DNA of 8,409 nucleotides from contig JAUVLN010000081.1 in assembly GCA_030600725.1 (NCBI GenBank), positions 1 to 8,409 of the forward strand. Direction: 5' to 3'. Position numbers and translations under genes: made by a program. Origin of the DNA: Thermoplasmatota archaeon. Lineage in GTDB: Archaea > Thermoplasmatota > Penumbrarchaeia > Penumbrarchaeales > Penumbrarchaeaceae. The notes below the pieces were generated by a model. That model made no database searches. It saw nothing but the letters and a program-made list of their open reading frames with translations, and was not told the DNA's origin. Of the stretch, positions 1-6,761 are shown piece after piece (position 1 is the first letter of the stretch; every line of letters begins with the position of its first letter).

Positions 1-783
1 GATATCCTCGTGAAGCGCAGTACCGATCGCAGGGATGAGCTCGGAATGGTCTGGTTTGACAACACTTGATCGCTCTATATCCATGATGTTGATGAACGAT
101 TCCTTCAGGAACGGGAGGTATGTGAAAGGGCCGCCGCAGAACAGTACCATCGGTTTTGGTTCCACTCCGCGTGAGAGGGTGGACAGGACCTGCACGGCAA
201 CCGCGTGGAATATCGAGGCGGAGATGTCCTCCTTCGATATCTCCCTGCTCAGGAGGCTCTGGACATCCGTCTTGGCGAAGACCCCGCACCGGGAAGCCAT
301 GTGGTGGATATCTTTGTGGGACCGTGCCAGGGTCTCAAGGTCCTCGATGGGAACATCAAGCAGGGTGGCCATCTGATCTATGAACGCACCCGTCCCTCCG
401 GCGCAGTTCCCGTTCATCCTGATATCGGGCCTCATGCGCTCATCGAAGAATATCATCTTGGAATCCTCGCCGCCCACATCGATGAGCGTTCTCACGTCGG
501 GATAGAACACCCTGACGGTCTCCGCGGATGCGATCACCTCCTGCACAAAGGGGATATCGAACCTCTCTGAAACGCCAAGGCCGGCAGACCCGGTCACGGA
601 CACGCTGATCTTAACAGGACCAAGTTCTCCAAGGGCATCACCGATCATCTGCCTGAGGGTCTCCACAACGTCAGCGTTATGCCTTCTGTAATCTGAATAT
701 ACCACCTCGCGGCCGTTAAGAACTGCCATTTTGGCAGTTGTTGAGCCAATGTCGACGCCCGCTCTCAGGACCGTATCATTCAA
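1..783 (-). CDS. 2-hydroxyacyl-CoA dehydratase activase, BadF/BadG/BcrA/BcrD ATPase family, N-terminal part (cut by window edge)
   Basis: Read on the minus strand this is an open frame of 261 codons that leaves the window at base 1. The family is a homodimeric iron-sulfur ATPase that injects an electron, driven by ATP hydrolysis, into 2-hydroxyacyl-CoA dehydratase or benzoyl-CoA reductase-type partners in the cytoplasm. Seen in the sequence: the first phosphate motif DIGSTT (residues 11-16), GGEDSK (104-109), MNGNCAGGTGAF (123-134), RCGVFAKTD (165-173) and CGGP (216-219). Cys127 and Cys166 match the two cysteines that bridge the [4Fe-4S] cluster between subunits. The wording of these motifs is closest to the long (over 1000 residues) CoA-activase proteins rather than the short 260-residue ones, so the C-terminal dehydratase-like part should lie to the left. 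The start is taken as TTG at 783, because GGGTGG sits 6 nt upstream and no ATG precedes the DIGSTT motif after the in-frame stop. Substrate unknown. Confidence 0.87.
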   Translation of the reverse strand, partial: MNDTVLRAGVDIGSTTAKMAVLNGREVVYSDYRRHNADVVETLRQMIGDALGELGPVKISVSVTGSAGLGVSERFDIPFVQEVIASAETVRVFYPDVRTLIDVGGEDSKMIFFDERMRPDIRMNGNCAGGTGAFIDQMATLLDVPIEDLETLARSHKDIHHMASRCGVFAKTDVQSLLSREISKEDISASIFHAVAVQVLSTLSRGVEPKPMVLFCGGPFTYLPFLKESFINIMDIERSSVVKPDHSELIPAIGTALHEDI

Positions 784-789
784 CTGTGA

Positions 790-795
790 CCACCC
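790..795 (-). promoter_or_regulatory. Ribosome binding site supporting the TTG start of the activase
   Basis: The minus strand reads GGGTGG six nucleotides before the TTG codon at 783. This resembles the GGAGGTG core that pairs with archaeal 16S rRNA, and it is the main reason for choosing TTG; the next in-frame ATG lies after the nucleotide-binding motif. Confidence 0.5.
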
Positions 796-825
796 AACAA
801 ATCCCTGGGATGATAAGAGAACGGG

Positions 826-834
826 TATTTATCT
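826..834 (-). promoter_or_regulatory. TATA-like box for the activase gene
   Basis: The minus strand reads AGATAAATA here. With the usual archaeal spacing of about 25 nt, transcription would begin near 803, giving a leader of about 20 nt that includes the GGGTGG ribosome binding site. It is the best AT-rich box between the activase and the small upstream frame. Confidence 0.45.
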
Positions 835-863
835 GGATTGGTAATAGAGGAGACCTTGTGCTA

Positions 864-1007
864 TCACAACACATCTGCGACAACGAGTTCAAGATGAGAT
901 CCAACTTCATCTTCCTCCATGAGCTCCTCCATCGTCCTGTTGAGATCCAAATGGTTAATACCATATTCCAAACGGCTGCCCTGTCGGAAGCGAAATACAT
1001 GGACCAC
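864..1007 (-). CDS. Possible small protein, 47 residues, unknown function
   Basis: I do not recognise this protein. The frame starts at GTG 1007 and ends at TGA 864. The peptide looks protein-like: a basic N-terminal part (VVHVFRFRQGSR), a hydrophilic middle (LEYGINHLDLNR), an acidic stretch (MEELMEEDE) and a hydrophobic C-terminus (LELVVADVL). It has no membrane segment, signal peptide or cysteine. It lies in the same direction as the activase with 80 nt between them, so it could be its upstream partner or a remnant of an older gene. No clear ribosome binding site precedes GTG. The box CTTTTAATT at 1042-1050 would place a transcript start near 1020, and an ATG at 1019 there is followed at once by TAG in this frame. 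The competing plus-strand frame across the same bases looks less like a protein. Confidence 0.35.
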   Translation of the reverse strand: MVHVFRFRQGSRLEYGINHLDLNRTMEELMEEDEVGSHLELVVADVL

Positions 1008-1041
1008 ACCGTACTACATTCATTCCACACTGTTCCAAAAC

Positions 1042-1050
1042 AATTAAAAG
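1042..1050. promoter_or_regulatory. TATA-like box in the divergent intergenic region
   Basis: AATTAAAAG on the plus strand (CTTTTAATT on the minus strand) is preceded by the purine-rich CCAAAAC, a plausible BRE. Used rightward, it would start a transcript near 1072 with a leader of about 50 nt ahead of the surface-protein gene. Used leftward, it would start the possible small minus-strand gene near 1020. The rest of 784-1122 shows only a short inverted repeat (ATGGT/ACCAT at 951-964). Confidence 0.4.
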
Positions 1051-1107
1051 GTCTTTGTATCGTTGAGACATTGTAACGGCTGGAGCTTTGAACATATGAG
1101 CACGGAT

Positions 1108-1115
1108 GGAGGGTG
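1108..1115 (+). promoter_or_regulatory. Ribosome binding site of the surface-protein gene
   Basis: GGAGGGTG ends 7 nt before ATG 1123 and matches the archaeal anti-Shine-Dalgarno complement GGAGGTGA with one extra G. A nearer ATG at 1118 is in another frame and too close, so ATG 1123 is favoured; it also gives a clean signal peptide. Confidence 0.65.
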
Positions 1116-1122
1116 AAATGAT

Positions 1123-4100
1123 ATGCTTTCATATAACAGCCTGAAAAGAAATGCGGCCGCATGTGGAGCCGTCGCGTTCCTGCTGCTTTTCGGCATTTTC
1201 CAGCCTGTGCTGTCGACGGGGGACGCAGATGCTGATATATCGATAGCAACGAGAGATGATACCTTCGGGAGCACCGGGATAGTCCATTCCCTTGACGGCG
1301 AATACGATCTCCATGACTCCGCGCTTACAACCTTCATCGGCGATGACACCACAAGCCCGCTTGGTAAGCTGGGTAAATTCATTGGCCACGCAGATGTCAA
1401 CGGAGACGGCGTTGATGATGTGGTCATGGCGGCGCCCCATCTTCACTCGTTCGAAGGGGAACAGAATACCGGCGTGTGCTACATCTTCTACGGTAACAGG
1501 ACCCTTCCGACAGGGATCGTGGACCTCAAGGACGCCGTGCCGGATATCACCATCAAGGCCACAAGCCCCAGAACGTTCCTCCTCTCGTCCATCGCAGCGG
1601 GGGATATCAACGGAGACGGTTACGTAGACATCGCCTTGGGCATGCCTGAACAGGGGGCCACAGGGAAGGTTTACGTGCTCTGGGGAGTGGATGGGGGTTG
1701 GGATGAGGAGATCATCCTGTACAAGGCCGGGGAGGCCGAACCCAACGGCAACCCAATAGGGATCCTCAGGAGGGATTCATTCGCGATAATATCCGGATAC
1801 GTCACCACATCAGCGGAGGGCATCAGACTGGGAAAAAACGTGATCATCGACGATGTGGACGGGGACGGAGACGAGGACCTTCTCTTCTCCTACCACGGAT
1901 GGAACAAGGTCTTCATCGTATGGGGAGGATATGAAAAAACCCAATTCGCCTTGGAATATACCTATTTCAACATGGACCCCACCGGTGAGGGCGTGAAAGG
2001 GGATTACGGAAGCACGATGGCGACGGGGGACATCGATGGGGACGGGGACCGGGACCTGGTGGTGGGCGCTCCTCTTCTCCTACGCGAGGAGAGATACCTA
2101 TCCGAAGCAGGAGCGATCTTCGTCTATTTCGACATAAAGGATATCAGGGGAAACGGCAGCGTCACCGTGGACACGATGCTGAGGCCGTTGATCAGGGGAA
2201 GCGACGCATACGATCACCTGGGAACCGCCTTGATCGTTCAGGATATAAACGGCGACGGAAAGGACGATATCCTTATCGGCGGCCCGGGAGCGGATGGTCC
2301 GATGAACAACAGGAGGAACGTCGGCCAGATAGTGATCTTCATGGGGGACGATATCGATACGTTCCCCACATACCTTGAAGCGGAGGCGGATTCCGATCTG
2401 ATGATCGTGGGCGAGCTCGAGAGCAAGGGCGAAATACCCGGAGACAGCATAGGTTCCGTCTTCGATGTGGGCGACATAGACGGCGACGGGAGGGTGGAGA
2501 TGGTCATCGGATTGCCGGGGAGGGGCAGGGACGGGCACAGATCCGTGGGCATGGTCGTTGGATATGACGATGACGTTATCCTGCCCTCCGGGGGAGGGGT
2601 CGTTGACCTGGCCAACGCGGAGAGTGAATTCAAACTATGGGGGTTAGATCCGGAGGATGTTGCAGGTTATATGGTATCCCTCTCGGATGTGAACGGGGAC
2701 GGGATAGATGATATGCTGATCGGGGCTCCCTCCGCCGATGGTGAGGGGAATTCAAGACCCGGCTGCGGGGAGGTCTACCAGTTCGTCGGATCGAACATAT
2801 CCGTGGTCGGGATGGTGTATTCGGGGGAAGCGGTCTCAAACGGCATGGTCCTGCCTTCCAGCGGTTGGTTCGACATCAATATTACGTTCAGACACACCAT
2901 CGATCCAAGGAATGTGAAGACCATTGAACTGGTACTGGAAAAGGGCGTGATCAACACCACGTTCATATGGGATGATGGGGTGTTCTCATACAATGGGACC
3001 TCCGTCGTCATCCTCGATAGGGATGGGTCCACAATTGGATACAACGGGTTATCCGGCGTGATCACCTTCCGCACCTTTATTGGCTGGTTCTCCAACCTGA
3101 ACAGGGAGTGGGATATCGACCTGACCCTGAGGGATACCGACGGATCGGGAGTACACAGGACCTTTCAGGATTCCCTCCAGATAAACAACGATATCATCCT
3201 GACCGGGAATCCCAGGCTCCATGCGGACGGTGTGGAGGTGCTTCCTGGGGAGTGGCTCGTGGATGGATCCCTCCTCACCATTTCGGGTTTGGAACTGCTG
3301 TATGAGGGGTCCGGCGGCAGGTTTGTCTCACCATTCCATTTTGAACTCATACTCCTTCGGGACGGCGTTCAGATCCGATCCGTGTTGTACGGGGGAGTGG
3401 GTACGACGCTCACGGATGTCATTCCGGATGCAGGATCGGTTACATACACCATCCTTGGATATTTCAACGATACCGGCTTGAACCCGCTTTGGCCCGGAAA
3501 GGGGCCGGACCTCTCCGGGGAGATCGTCAGGGAGCTGAGGATCGACTCAACAATGCCCGAGGCTGTGGAGGGGTTGAAGCTGATACCCGATCCCGGAAGG
3601 ATATCGCTCTTCGACGATGAGTCGGATTGGGAGGTGGAATGGAACGGGGGTATAGACACCGGCGATACGGAGAACCCATCCGGGATCGGCGGTTATATGC
3701 TTCAGATGAACGATGAGGCACCGGAGCATGTGAGATCCATCGGTGGGCTGTGGGGTTCCTATTACGGGGATCACAATTTCCTTGATTACGTTTACGGAGA
3801 GGTGGATCCACAGGTCCATTTCAATTGGGGTAAGTGGGGGCCCGACGAGAACCTCCTTCCCCGCGACAGCTTCAGCGTCAGGTGGAACGGCTGGTTCACG
3901 CCTCCGGAAACGAGGCACTACCGCTTCTCGGTCGTGGGGGACGGCAACGCCATGGTAATGCTCAACGGGAATCGGCTTCTCGATTGGGGGGCCCTGGATC
4001 CTATGAGAAACGCGGACCCTCTCCCACTTGTGGGCGGTGAGCCCGTGCCGATCGAGATATATTACTACAACAACGATAAGATGTCCGACGTGGCCATATC

Positions 4101-5514
4101 CTCCATCTCCTTCGAATTCGTTGATGGAGAAGGGGACAGGGTACCCGTCCCGGAGGAATACCTGATGTACCCCGCCAACCGGACGGATATCGACGTTGGT
4201 GGTGCGAGGACGTTCAATGTGACCGTGTATTCGATGGATCGGGCGGGGCACCTCTCCGATCCCGTGTCGATCCGCGGATACGTCGATGTTGAGGAGCCGG
4301 TGATGGATGCGTCTGGGATGGATACATGGTACAACCTGGAGGACCCCAACATCACATTTGAACTTCGTGATATCGCAGGAGGTGATTCCCTTCCCTCCGG
4401 GATCGATACGGAATCCCTTGCATACAGGGTCAGGGAGGAGAAGGAGACCTTATTCACCTCCTGGAAAGAACCTGAAGTATACGTTAACGTGAGCAGATAT
4501 GGACTGGAGGCCCCCGTGGAGATGTCCGTCTCCATGCTCCTTGATCTCTCTCCCGGATGGGCTGGGTCCATCCAGCTGACCGTATCGGATATAGTGGGCA
4601 ATGAGGTGATATCACAGCCGATCGAGATCCGGATAGATCAGACCGGCCCCACGTTCAAGGTGCTCTCCCCGGACCTTGGAGAGGTGCATCCCGAAGGGGA
4701 GATCACGCTGACCGTGAAGGCCAGGGACATGTTCGGATCGGGCGTGGATCCCGAAACGGTCGAATACAGGCTGGATAGAGGAAACGGCTGGACCAACTGG
4801 TCAGGGCTTGACCTCACGGAGGAAGGGGAGGAGATCCTCTTCCAGCTGGTTCTGGACCTTCCGGCGGGTGAGAACGGACTCCAGTTCAGGTGCAGGGATA
4901 TCGTGGGTAATATCGGGACCTCGGAGATATTTGATATCACCCTGGAACTGAAAACACCCAACATGCCCCCGGTGGTGTCCATCGATGCGCCGATCGACTG
5001 GGCCATCATCTATCTGGGTACTCCCGTCACACTGGACGGATCGGGGACGGAGGACGACGGTCTCGGACCCTACGAGGATATCAGGTACTCCTGGTTCTCG
5101 TCGATATATGGGTATCTCGGAAGCGGTCCGGTTCTGAAAGTGTATCTGCAGGAGTTGGGAGATCAGAGGATCACCCTCTTTGTCGACGACGGGCAGTTCA
5201 ACGTGAGCGGTTCCATCAATGTCATGGTCCTTGCGGTGTCCCCTGGAGGTGGGAACGATACGCCGGAGGGGGACGACACCGACAGAAAGGGGGACCCTCT
5301 TGTAACGATGATCGTCATATCCGCGATCGTCCTTGTTATGGTCCTGATCCTGGTGGTGCTGGTGAGGCGGTACAGGAAGCAGACCCAGAAGGAGATCAAG
5401 CTCGACCTCGTGGAGAGGACCGATGATTACGACGAATCAGGAGATTCGTCTAACCTTCGCGAAAGTATTCGCTCAGATGATCTAACATATATTGAGAAAA
5501 GCAGGGAGGAATAG
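1123..5514 (+). CDS. Large cell-surface FG-GAP beta-propeller protein with PA14 and PKD domains and a C-terminal membrane anchor
   Basis: A 1463-residue protein, probably exported by Sec and anchored outside the cell. Residues 1-31 form a signal peptide (basic LKRN, then a hydrophobic core, cleavage near the STGDA that follows). Seven FG-GAP/VCBS repeats follow, each with a DxNGDG or DxDGDG calcium loop at residues 91, 161, 244, 303, 374, 451 and 522; seven blades is the number in integrin-alpha propellers. Residues 565-870 are beta-rich, Ig-like segments. A PA14 domain spans about 873-1000 (GLWGSYYGD, VHFNWG, FSVRWNGWFTPPETRHYRFSV). Two Ig-like segments of the DxxGNxx type follow (1060-1275), then a PKD-like domain (1281-1371; PPVVSIDAP, VTLDGSGTEDDG, ITLFVDDG). 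A Gly/Asp-rich linker leads to a membrane helix (about 1393-1414) with a basic stop (RRYRKQTQK) and a 45-residue acidic tail. PA14 and FG-GAP suggest glycan or protein binding, hence adhesion or recognition; the ligand is unknown. I see no protease or hydrolase motif. Confidence 0.9.
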   Translation: MLSYNSLKRNAAACGAVAFLLLFGIFQPVLSTGDADADISIATRDDTFGSTGIVHSLDGEYDLHDSALTTFIGDDTTSPLGKLGKFIGHADVNGDGVDDVVMAAPHLHSFEGEQNTGVCYIFYGNRTLPTGIVDLKDAVPDITIKATSPRTFLLSSIAAGDINGDGYVDIALGMPEQGATGKVYVLWGVDGGWDEEIILYKAGEAEPNGNPIGILRRDSFAIISGYVTTSAEGIRLGKNVIIDDVDGDGDEDLLFSYHGWNKVFIVWGGYEKTQFALEYTYFNMDPTGEGVKGDYGSTMATGDIDGDGDRDLVVGAPLLLREERYLSEAGAIFVYFDIKDIRGNGSVTVDTMLRPLIRGSDAYDHLGTALIVQDINGDGKDDILIGGPGADGPMNNRRNVGQIVIFMGDDIDTFPTYLEAEADSDLMIVGELESKGEIPGDSIGSVFDVGDIDGDGRVEMVIGLPGRGRDGHRSVGMVVGYDDDVILPSGGGVVDLANAESEFKLWGLDPEDVAGYMVSLSDVNGDGIDDMLIGAPSADGEGNSRPGCGEVYQFVGSNISVVGMVYSGEAVSNGMVLPSSGWFDINITFRHTIDPRNVKTIELVLEKGVINTTFIWDDGVFSYNGTSVVILDRDGSTIGYNGLSGVITFRTFIGWFSNLNREWDIDLTLRDTDGSGVHRTFQDSLQINNDIILTGNPRLHADGVEVLPGEWLVDGSLLTISGLELLYEGSGGRFVSPFHFELILLRDGVQIRSVLYGGVGTTLTDVIPDAGSVTYTILGYFNDTGLNPLWPGKGPDLSGEIVRELRIDSTMPEAVEGLKLIPDPGRISLFDDESDWEVEWNGGIDTGDTENPSGIGGYMLQMNDEAPEHVRSIGGLWGSYYGDHNFLDYVYGEVDPQVHFNWGKWGPDENLLPRDSFSVRWNGWFTPPETRHYRFSVVGDGNAMVMLNGNRLLDWGALDPMRNADPLPLVGGEPVPIEIYYYNNDKMSDVAISSISFEFVDGEGDRVPVPEEYLMYPANRTDIDVGGARTFNVTVYSMDRAGHLSDPVSIRGYVDVEEPVMDASGMDTWYNLEDPNITFELRDIAGGDSLPSGIDTESLAYRVREEKETLFTSWKEPEVYVNVSRYGLEAPVEMSVSMLLDLSPGWAGSIQLTVSDIVGNEVISQPIEIRIDQTGPTFKVLSPDLGEVHPEGEITLTVKARDMFGSGVDPETVEYRLDRGNGWTNWSGLDLTEEGEEILFQLVLDLPAGENGLQFRCRDIVGNIGTSEIFDITLELKTPNMPPVVSIDAPIDWAIIYLGTPVTLDGSGTEDDGLGPYEDIRYSWFSSIYGYLGSGPVLKVYLQELGDQRITLFVDDGQFNVSGSINVMVLAVSPGGGNDTPEGDDTDRKGDPLVTMIVISAIVLVMVLILVVLVRRYRKQTQKEIKLDLVERTDDYDESGDSSNLRESIRSDDLTYIEKSREE

Positions 5515-5543
5515 AACAAGCTTTGAGATATGGCCATACTCCG

Positions 5544-5552
5544 TTATAAATA
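5544..5552 (+). promoter_or_regulatory. TATA-like box upstream of the left structured RNA element
   Basis: TTATAAATA lies 30 nt after the surface-protein stop codon, inside AT-rich DNA and preceded by CTCCG. Archaeal spacing predicts a transcript start around 5572-5576, just where the sequence shared with the right-hand copy begins (5581). That agreement is the reason for reading it as the promoter of an RNA gene rather than as random AT-rich sequence. Confidence 0.45.
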
Positions 5553-5580
5553 AATATTGTTTACGTCTTAATCAAACAAG

Positions 5581-5620
5581 TGTCGGTCGTTGGTGAACCA
5601 GAGGTTCACCCGATGTCCAA
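5581..5620 (+). repeat. Direct repeat block 1, left copy (40 nt)
   Basis: Matches 7757-7796 at 37 of 40 positions in the same orientation. The block contains the eight-pair hairpin GGTGAACC/GGTTCACC, whose stem is unchanged while the triloop differs (AGA here, AAA on the right). The three differences are all transitions. Confidence 0.9.
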
Positions 5621-5627
5621 TCTCACG

Positions 5628-5650
5628 AGTGACCTTGAACAGGACGGGGT
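5628..5650 (+). repeat. Direct repeat block 2, left copy (exact 23 nt)
   Basis: Identical over 23 nt to 7904-7926; its core is GACCTTGAACAGGACGGGG. It shows no strong internal hairpin, so the exact conservation suggests a single-stranded contact, a recognition site, or pairing with a distant part of the RNA. Confidence 0.9.
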
Positions 5651-5815
5651 TCCCGGGAACCTCGGAATAATTTCCGCATGATCGGAGATTATGCTCACCT
5701 TCATCGTGGTGACGATGAAGAACCGAAAAAGGGTCAGAAAAGCCCCTTTTATAGAAAAAATCTCTTGTGGCGGATGCTTGGAAATGATCCGGGCTCAAAG
5801 AAAAAAGGAGCCCCA

Positions 5816-5838
5816 GTGAAACTTCATCGAAGTTTCAC
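5816..5838 (+). other. Perfect ten-pair hairpin with a 3-nt loop, followed by CGCACGAGA
   Basis: Arms GTGAAACTTC and GAAGTTTCAC, loop ATC. The same arrangement, a perfect stem of different sequence with a 3-nt loop and then a CGC-starting tail rich in GA, occurs at 7686-7716 and 8045-8073. The stem sequence is free while its shape and tail are kept, as expected of a structural RNA part. Confidence 0.7.
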
Positions 5839-5891
5839 CGCACGAGAAAGGAACCCCCACACCCGAGAATCTGGATGTTTTGTCCCATGGC

Positions 5892-5910
5892 CCTATTGCT
5901 GCGCAATAGG
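5892..5910 (+). other. Hairpin CCTATTGC/GCAATAGG with loop TGC
   Basis: Counterpart of the hairpin at 8138-8160 (CTACCATTGC/GCAATGGTAG, loop TTT). Between the copies a T-A pair becomes C-G, keeping the stem intact. Here it sits inside a larger domain closed by CCCAT (5884-5888) with ATGGG (5930-5934). Confidence 0.65.
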
Positions 5911-5933
5911 ACTTTACCTTCGGTCAAAGATGG

Positions 5934-5978
5934 GCCCCTCCTTATTACGAGTGGAAAGGGGCTTCACCATTTTAATTT
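5934..5978 (+). terminator. Terminator-like hairpin with T-rich tail at the end of the left RNA element
   Basis: GCCCCT (5934-5939) pairs with AGGGGC (5957-5962), extended by CC/GG inside. The following bases CATTTTAATTT are T-rich. Archaeal termination usually depends on T-runs alone, so the hairpin may be part of the RNA fold. The GC-rich island ends sharply here and AT-rich DNA begins. Confidence 0.4.
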
Positions 5979-6091
5979 AAAAATGAGAGATGTAATTTGC
6001 ATTGCTAATACTAAATATGATCTTCATAATGTAGAGCTTAGGAGTGTAGAACATAGGGAGATATGTGTAAAATATTTATAATATTATTTAA

Positions 6092-6134
6092 TAACATATG
6101 CGTTACATATTTATAGAATTAATGTATAACATAT
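6092..6134 (+). promoter_or_regulatory. Promoter and possible operator of the toxin-antitoxin operon
   Basis: Three copies of (T/A)TAACATAT-like half-sites stand at 6092-6099 (TAACATAT), 6103-6110 (TTACATAT) and 6127-6134 (TAACATAT), spaced 11 and 24 bp, near one and two helical turns. A loosely matching inverted site lies at 6061-6070. A TATA-like box TATTTATAG (6108-6116) overlaps the middle site and would start transcription near 6138, only about 9 nt before ATG 6147, so the mRNA would be nearly leaderless. AbiEi-type antitoxins are known to bind repeats in their own promoter, which fits; binding here is an inference. Confidence 0.45.
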
Positions 6135-6146
6135 ATTCTGATATGC

Positions 6147-6761
6147 ATGAAAAGGGAAGAAATCCTTTCAAGTAGAAAGAGAAATGCCATCAAGATAGAG
6201 AGGATCTACAGGATCCTTCTCAGTTTTCCATATGTTGAGCGTAGCGTATACAGAATCTCCAAGGAATCCGATACTGATTATCATTGGACATACAACACTT
6301 TGAAAGATCTGGAAAAACTGGGAGTTATGGAGGGCTCCACACTGATAGAACCGATCTCCCTGTTCAAGATATGGGCAGATAGACCCATCAGTACCCTCTT
6401 CAGGGAATATCATATTCAAGAGCCTAAAAAATTCATTAAGAAGGTGAAACTTGATCACGCTATAACCACATATTATGCTGAGAATCAGATAGGAAGCTAT
6501 CTGATACCAAGTAGACTGGATATCTATATCCATGAAGAAGATAGCAAGCTCTGGCACGAGAGATTGATAGAAAATGGATATGTGGGAAAGGGAAATGTCC
6601 GAATCCTCCTTGCGGATGAGCATGTGCTCTGGAACCGGATCCTGGAGGGGCCGCTCAAGACCGTCAGCATACAGCAGTTGATCGTTGATCTGATCAGGGA
6701 AGGAGGAGTATGTATGGAAGCTGCAGAGATCCTAATGGAGAGATACTATGACAGAAAGTGA
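6147..6761 (+). CDS. AbiEi-like winged-helix antitoxin of a type IV toxin-antitoxin pair
   Basis: A 204-residue protein with no signal peptide or membrane segment. Residues 15-62 look like a winged helix-turn-helix (IYRILLSF, YRISKESD, WTYNTLKDLEKLGVM), the DNA-binding part that would repress the operon. The C-terminal part (about 110-200) has the pattern of AbiEi C-terminal domains: GSYLIPSRLDIYI, VRILLADEHVLW, then TVSIQQLIVDLIREGG and AAEILME. Family antitoxins neutralise the partner without stable binding to it (type IV). The length is near the short end for AbiEi proteins. The stop overlaps the toxin start by 14 nt, so translation is probably coupled. No ribosome binding site is visible before ATG 6147, in line with a leaderless mRNA. 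Family assignment rests on the domain pattern plus the neighbouring nucleotidyltransferase; another wHTH regulator fused to an unknown domain is possible. Confidence 0.75.
   Translation: MKREEILSSRKRNAIKIERIYRILLSFPYVERSVYRISKESDTDYHWTYNTLKDLEKLGVMEGSTLIEPISLFKIWADRPISTLFREYHIQEPKKFIKKVKLDHAITTYYAENQIGSYLIPSRLDIYIHEEDSKLWHERLIENGYVGKGNVRILLADEHVLWNRILEGPLKTVSIQQLIVDLIREGGVCMEAAEILMERYYDRK

Larger units (their letters stand above)
5575..5978 (+). ncRNA. Left copy of an unrecognised large structured RNA (about 400 nt)
   Basis: No convincing protein is encoded here, but the stretch is a chain of hairpins. In order: GGTGAACC/GGTTCACC with a 3-nt loop (5592-5610); a conserved single strand (5628-5650); a self-complementary block GGTTCCCGGGAACC (5648-5661); ten-pair stem 5667-5692 with a 6-nt loop; nine-pair stem 5699-5720 with loop GGTG; GGGCTC/GAGCCC (5791-5813); ten-pair stem 5816-5838 with loop ATC; a domain closed by CCCAT/ATGGG (5884-5934) that holds CCTATTGC/GCAATAGG (5892-5910) and a stem capped by C(UUCG)G near 5912-5929; and a GC-rich end hairpin. 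Several parts recur in the same order in the right-hand copy with sequence changes that keep pairing. A TATA-like box sits upstream and a terminator-like hairpin ends it. Boundaries and plus strand are inferred from those two signals. Function unknown; it could instead be a hairpin-rich mobile DNA element. Confidence 0.5.

Noticed and set aside
951..964. Inverted repeat ATGGT TAAT ACCAT as an operator
   Set aside because: It is short and lies away from both predicted promoters, inside the possible small gene; a chance palindrome is likely.
738..1076. 112-codon plus-strand frame in the divergent intergenic region
   Set aside because: It overlaps the activase start and both promoters; the minus-strand peptide over part of it looks more protein-like.
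5839..5843. GTGCG on the minus strand at the base of a hairpin, also at 7708-7712, resembles a group II intron 5' end
   Set aside because: No domain V or VI lies downstream on that strand between 5530 and 5838, so these are not starts of complete introns.
5678..6081. Plus-strand open frames across the left hairpin region
   Set aside because: They cross several perfect palindromes, give low-complexity peptides, and have no convincing start signals.
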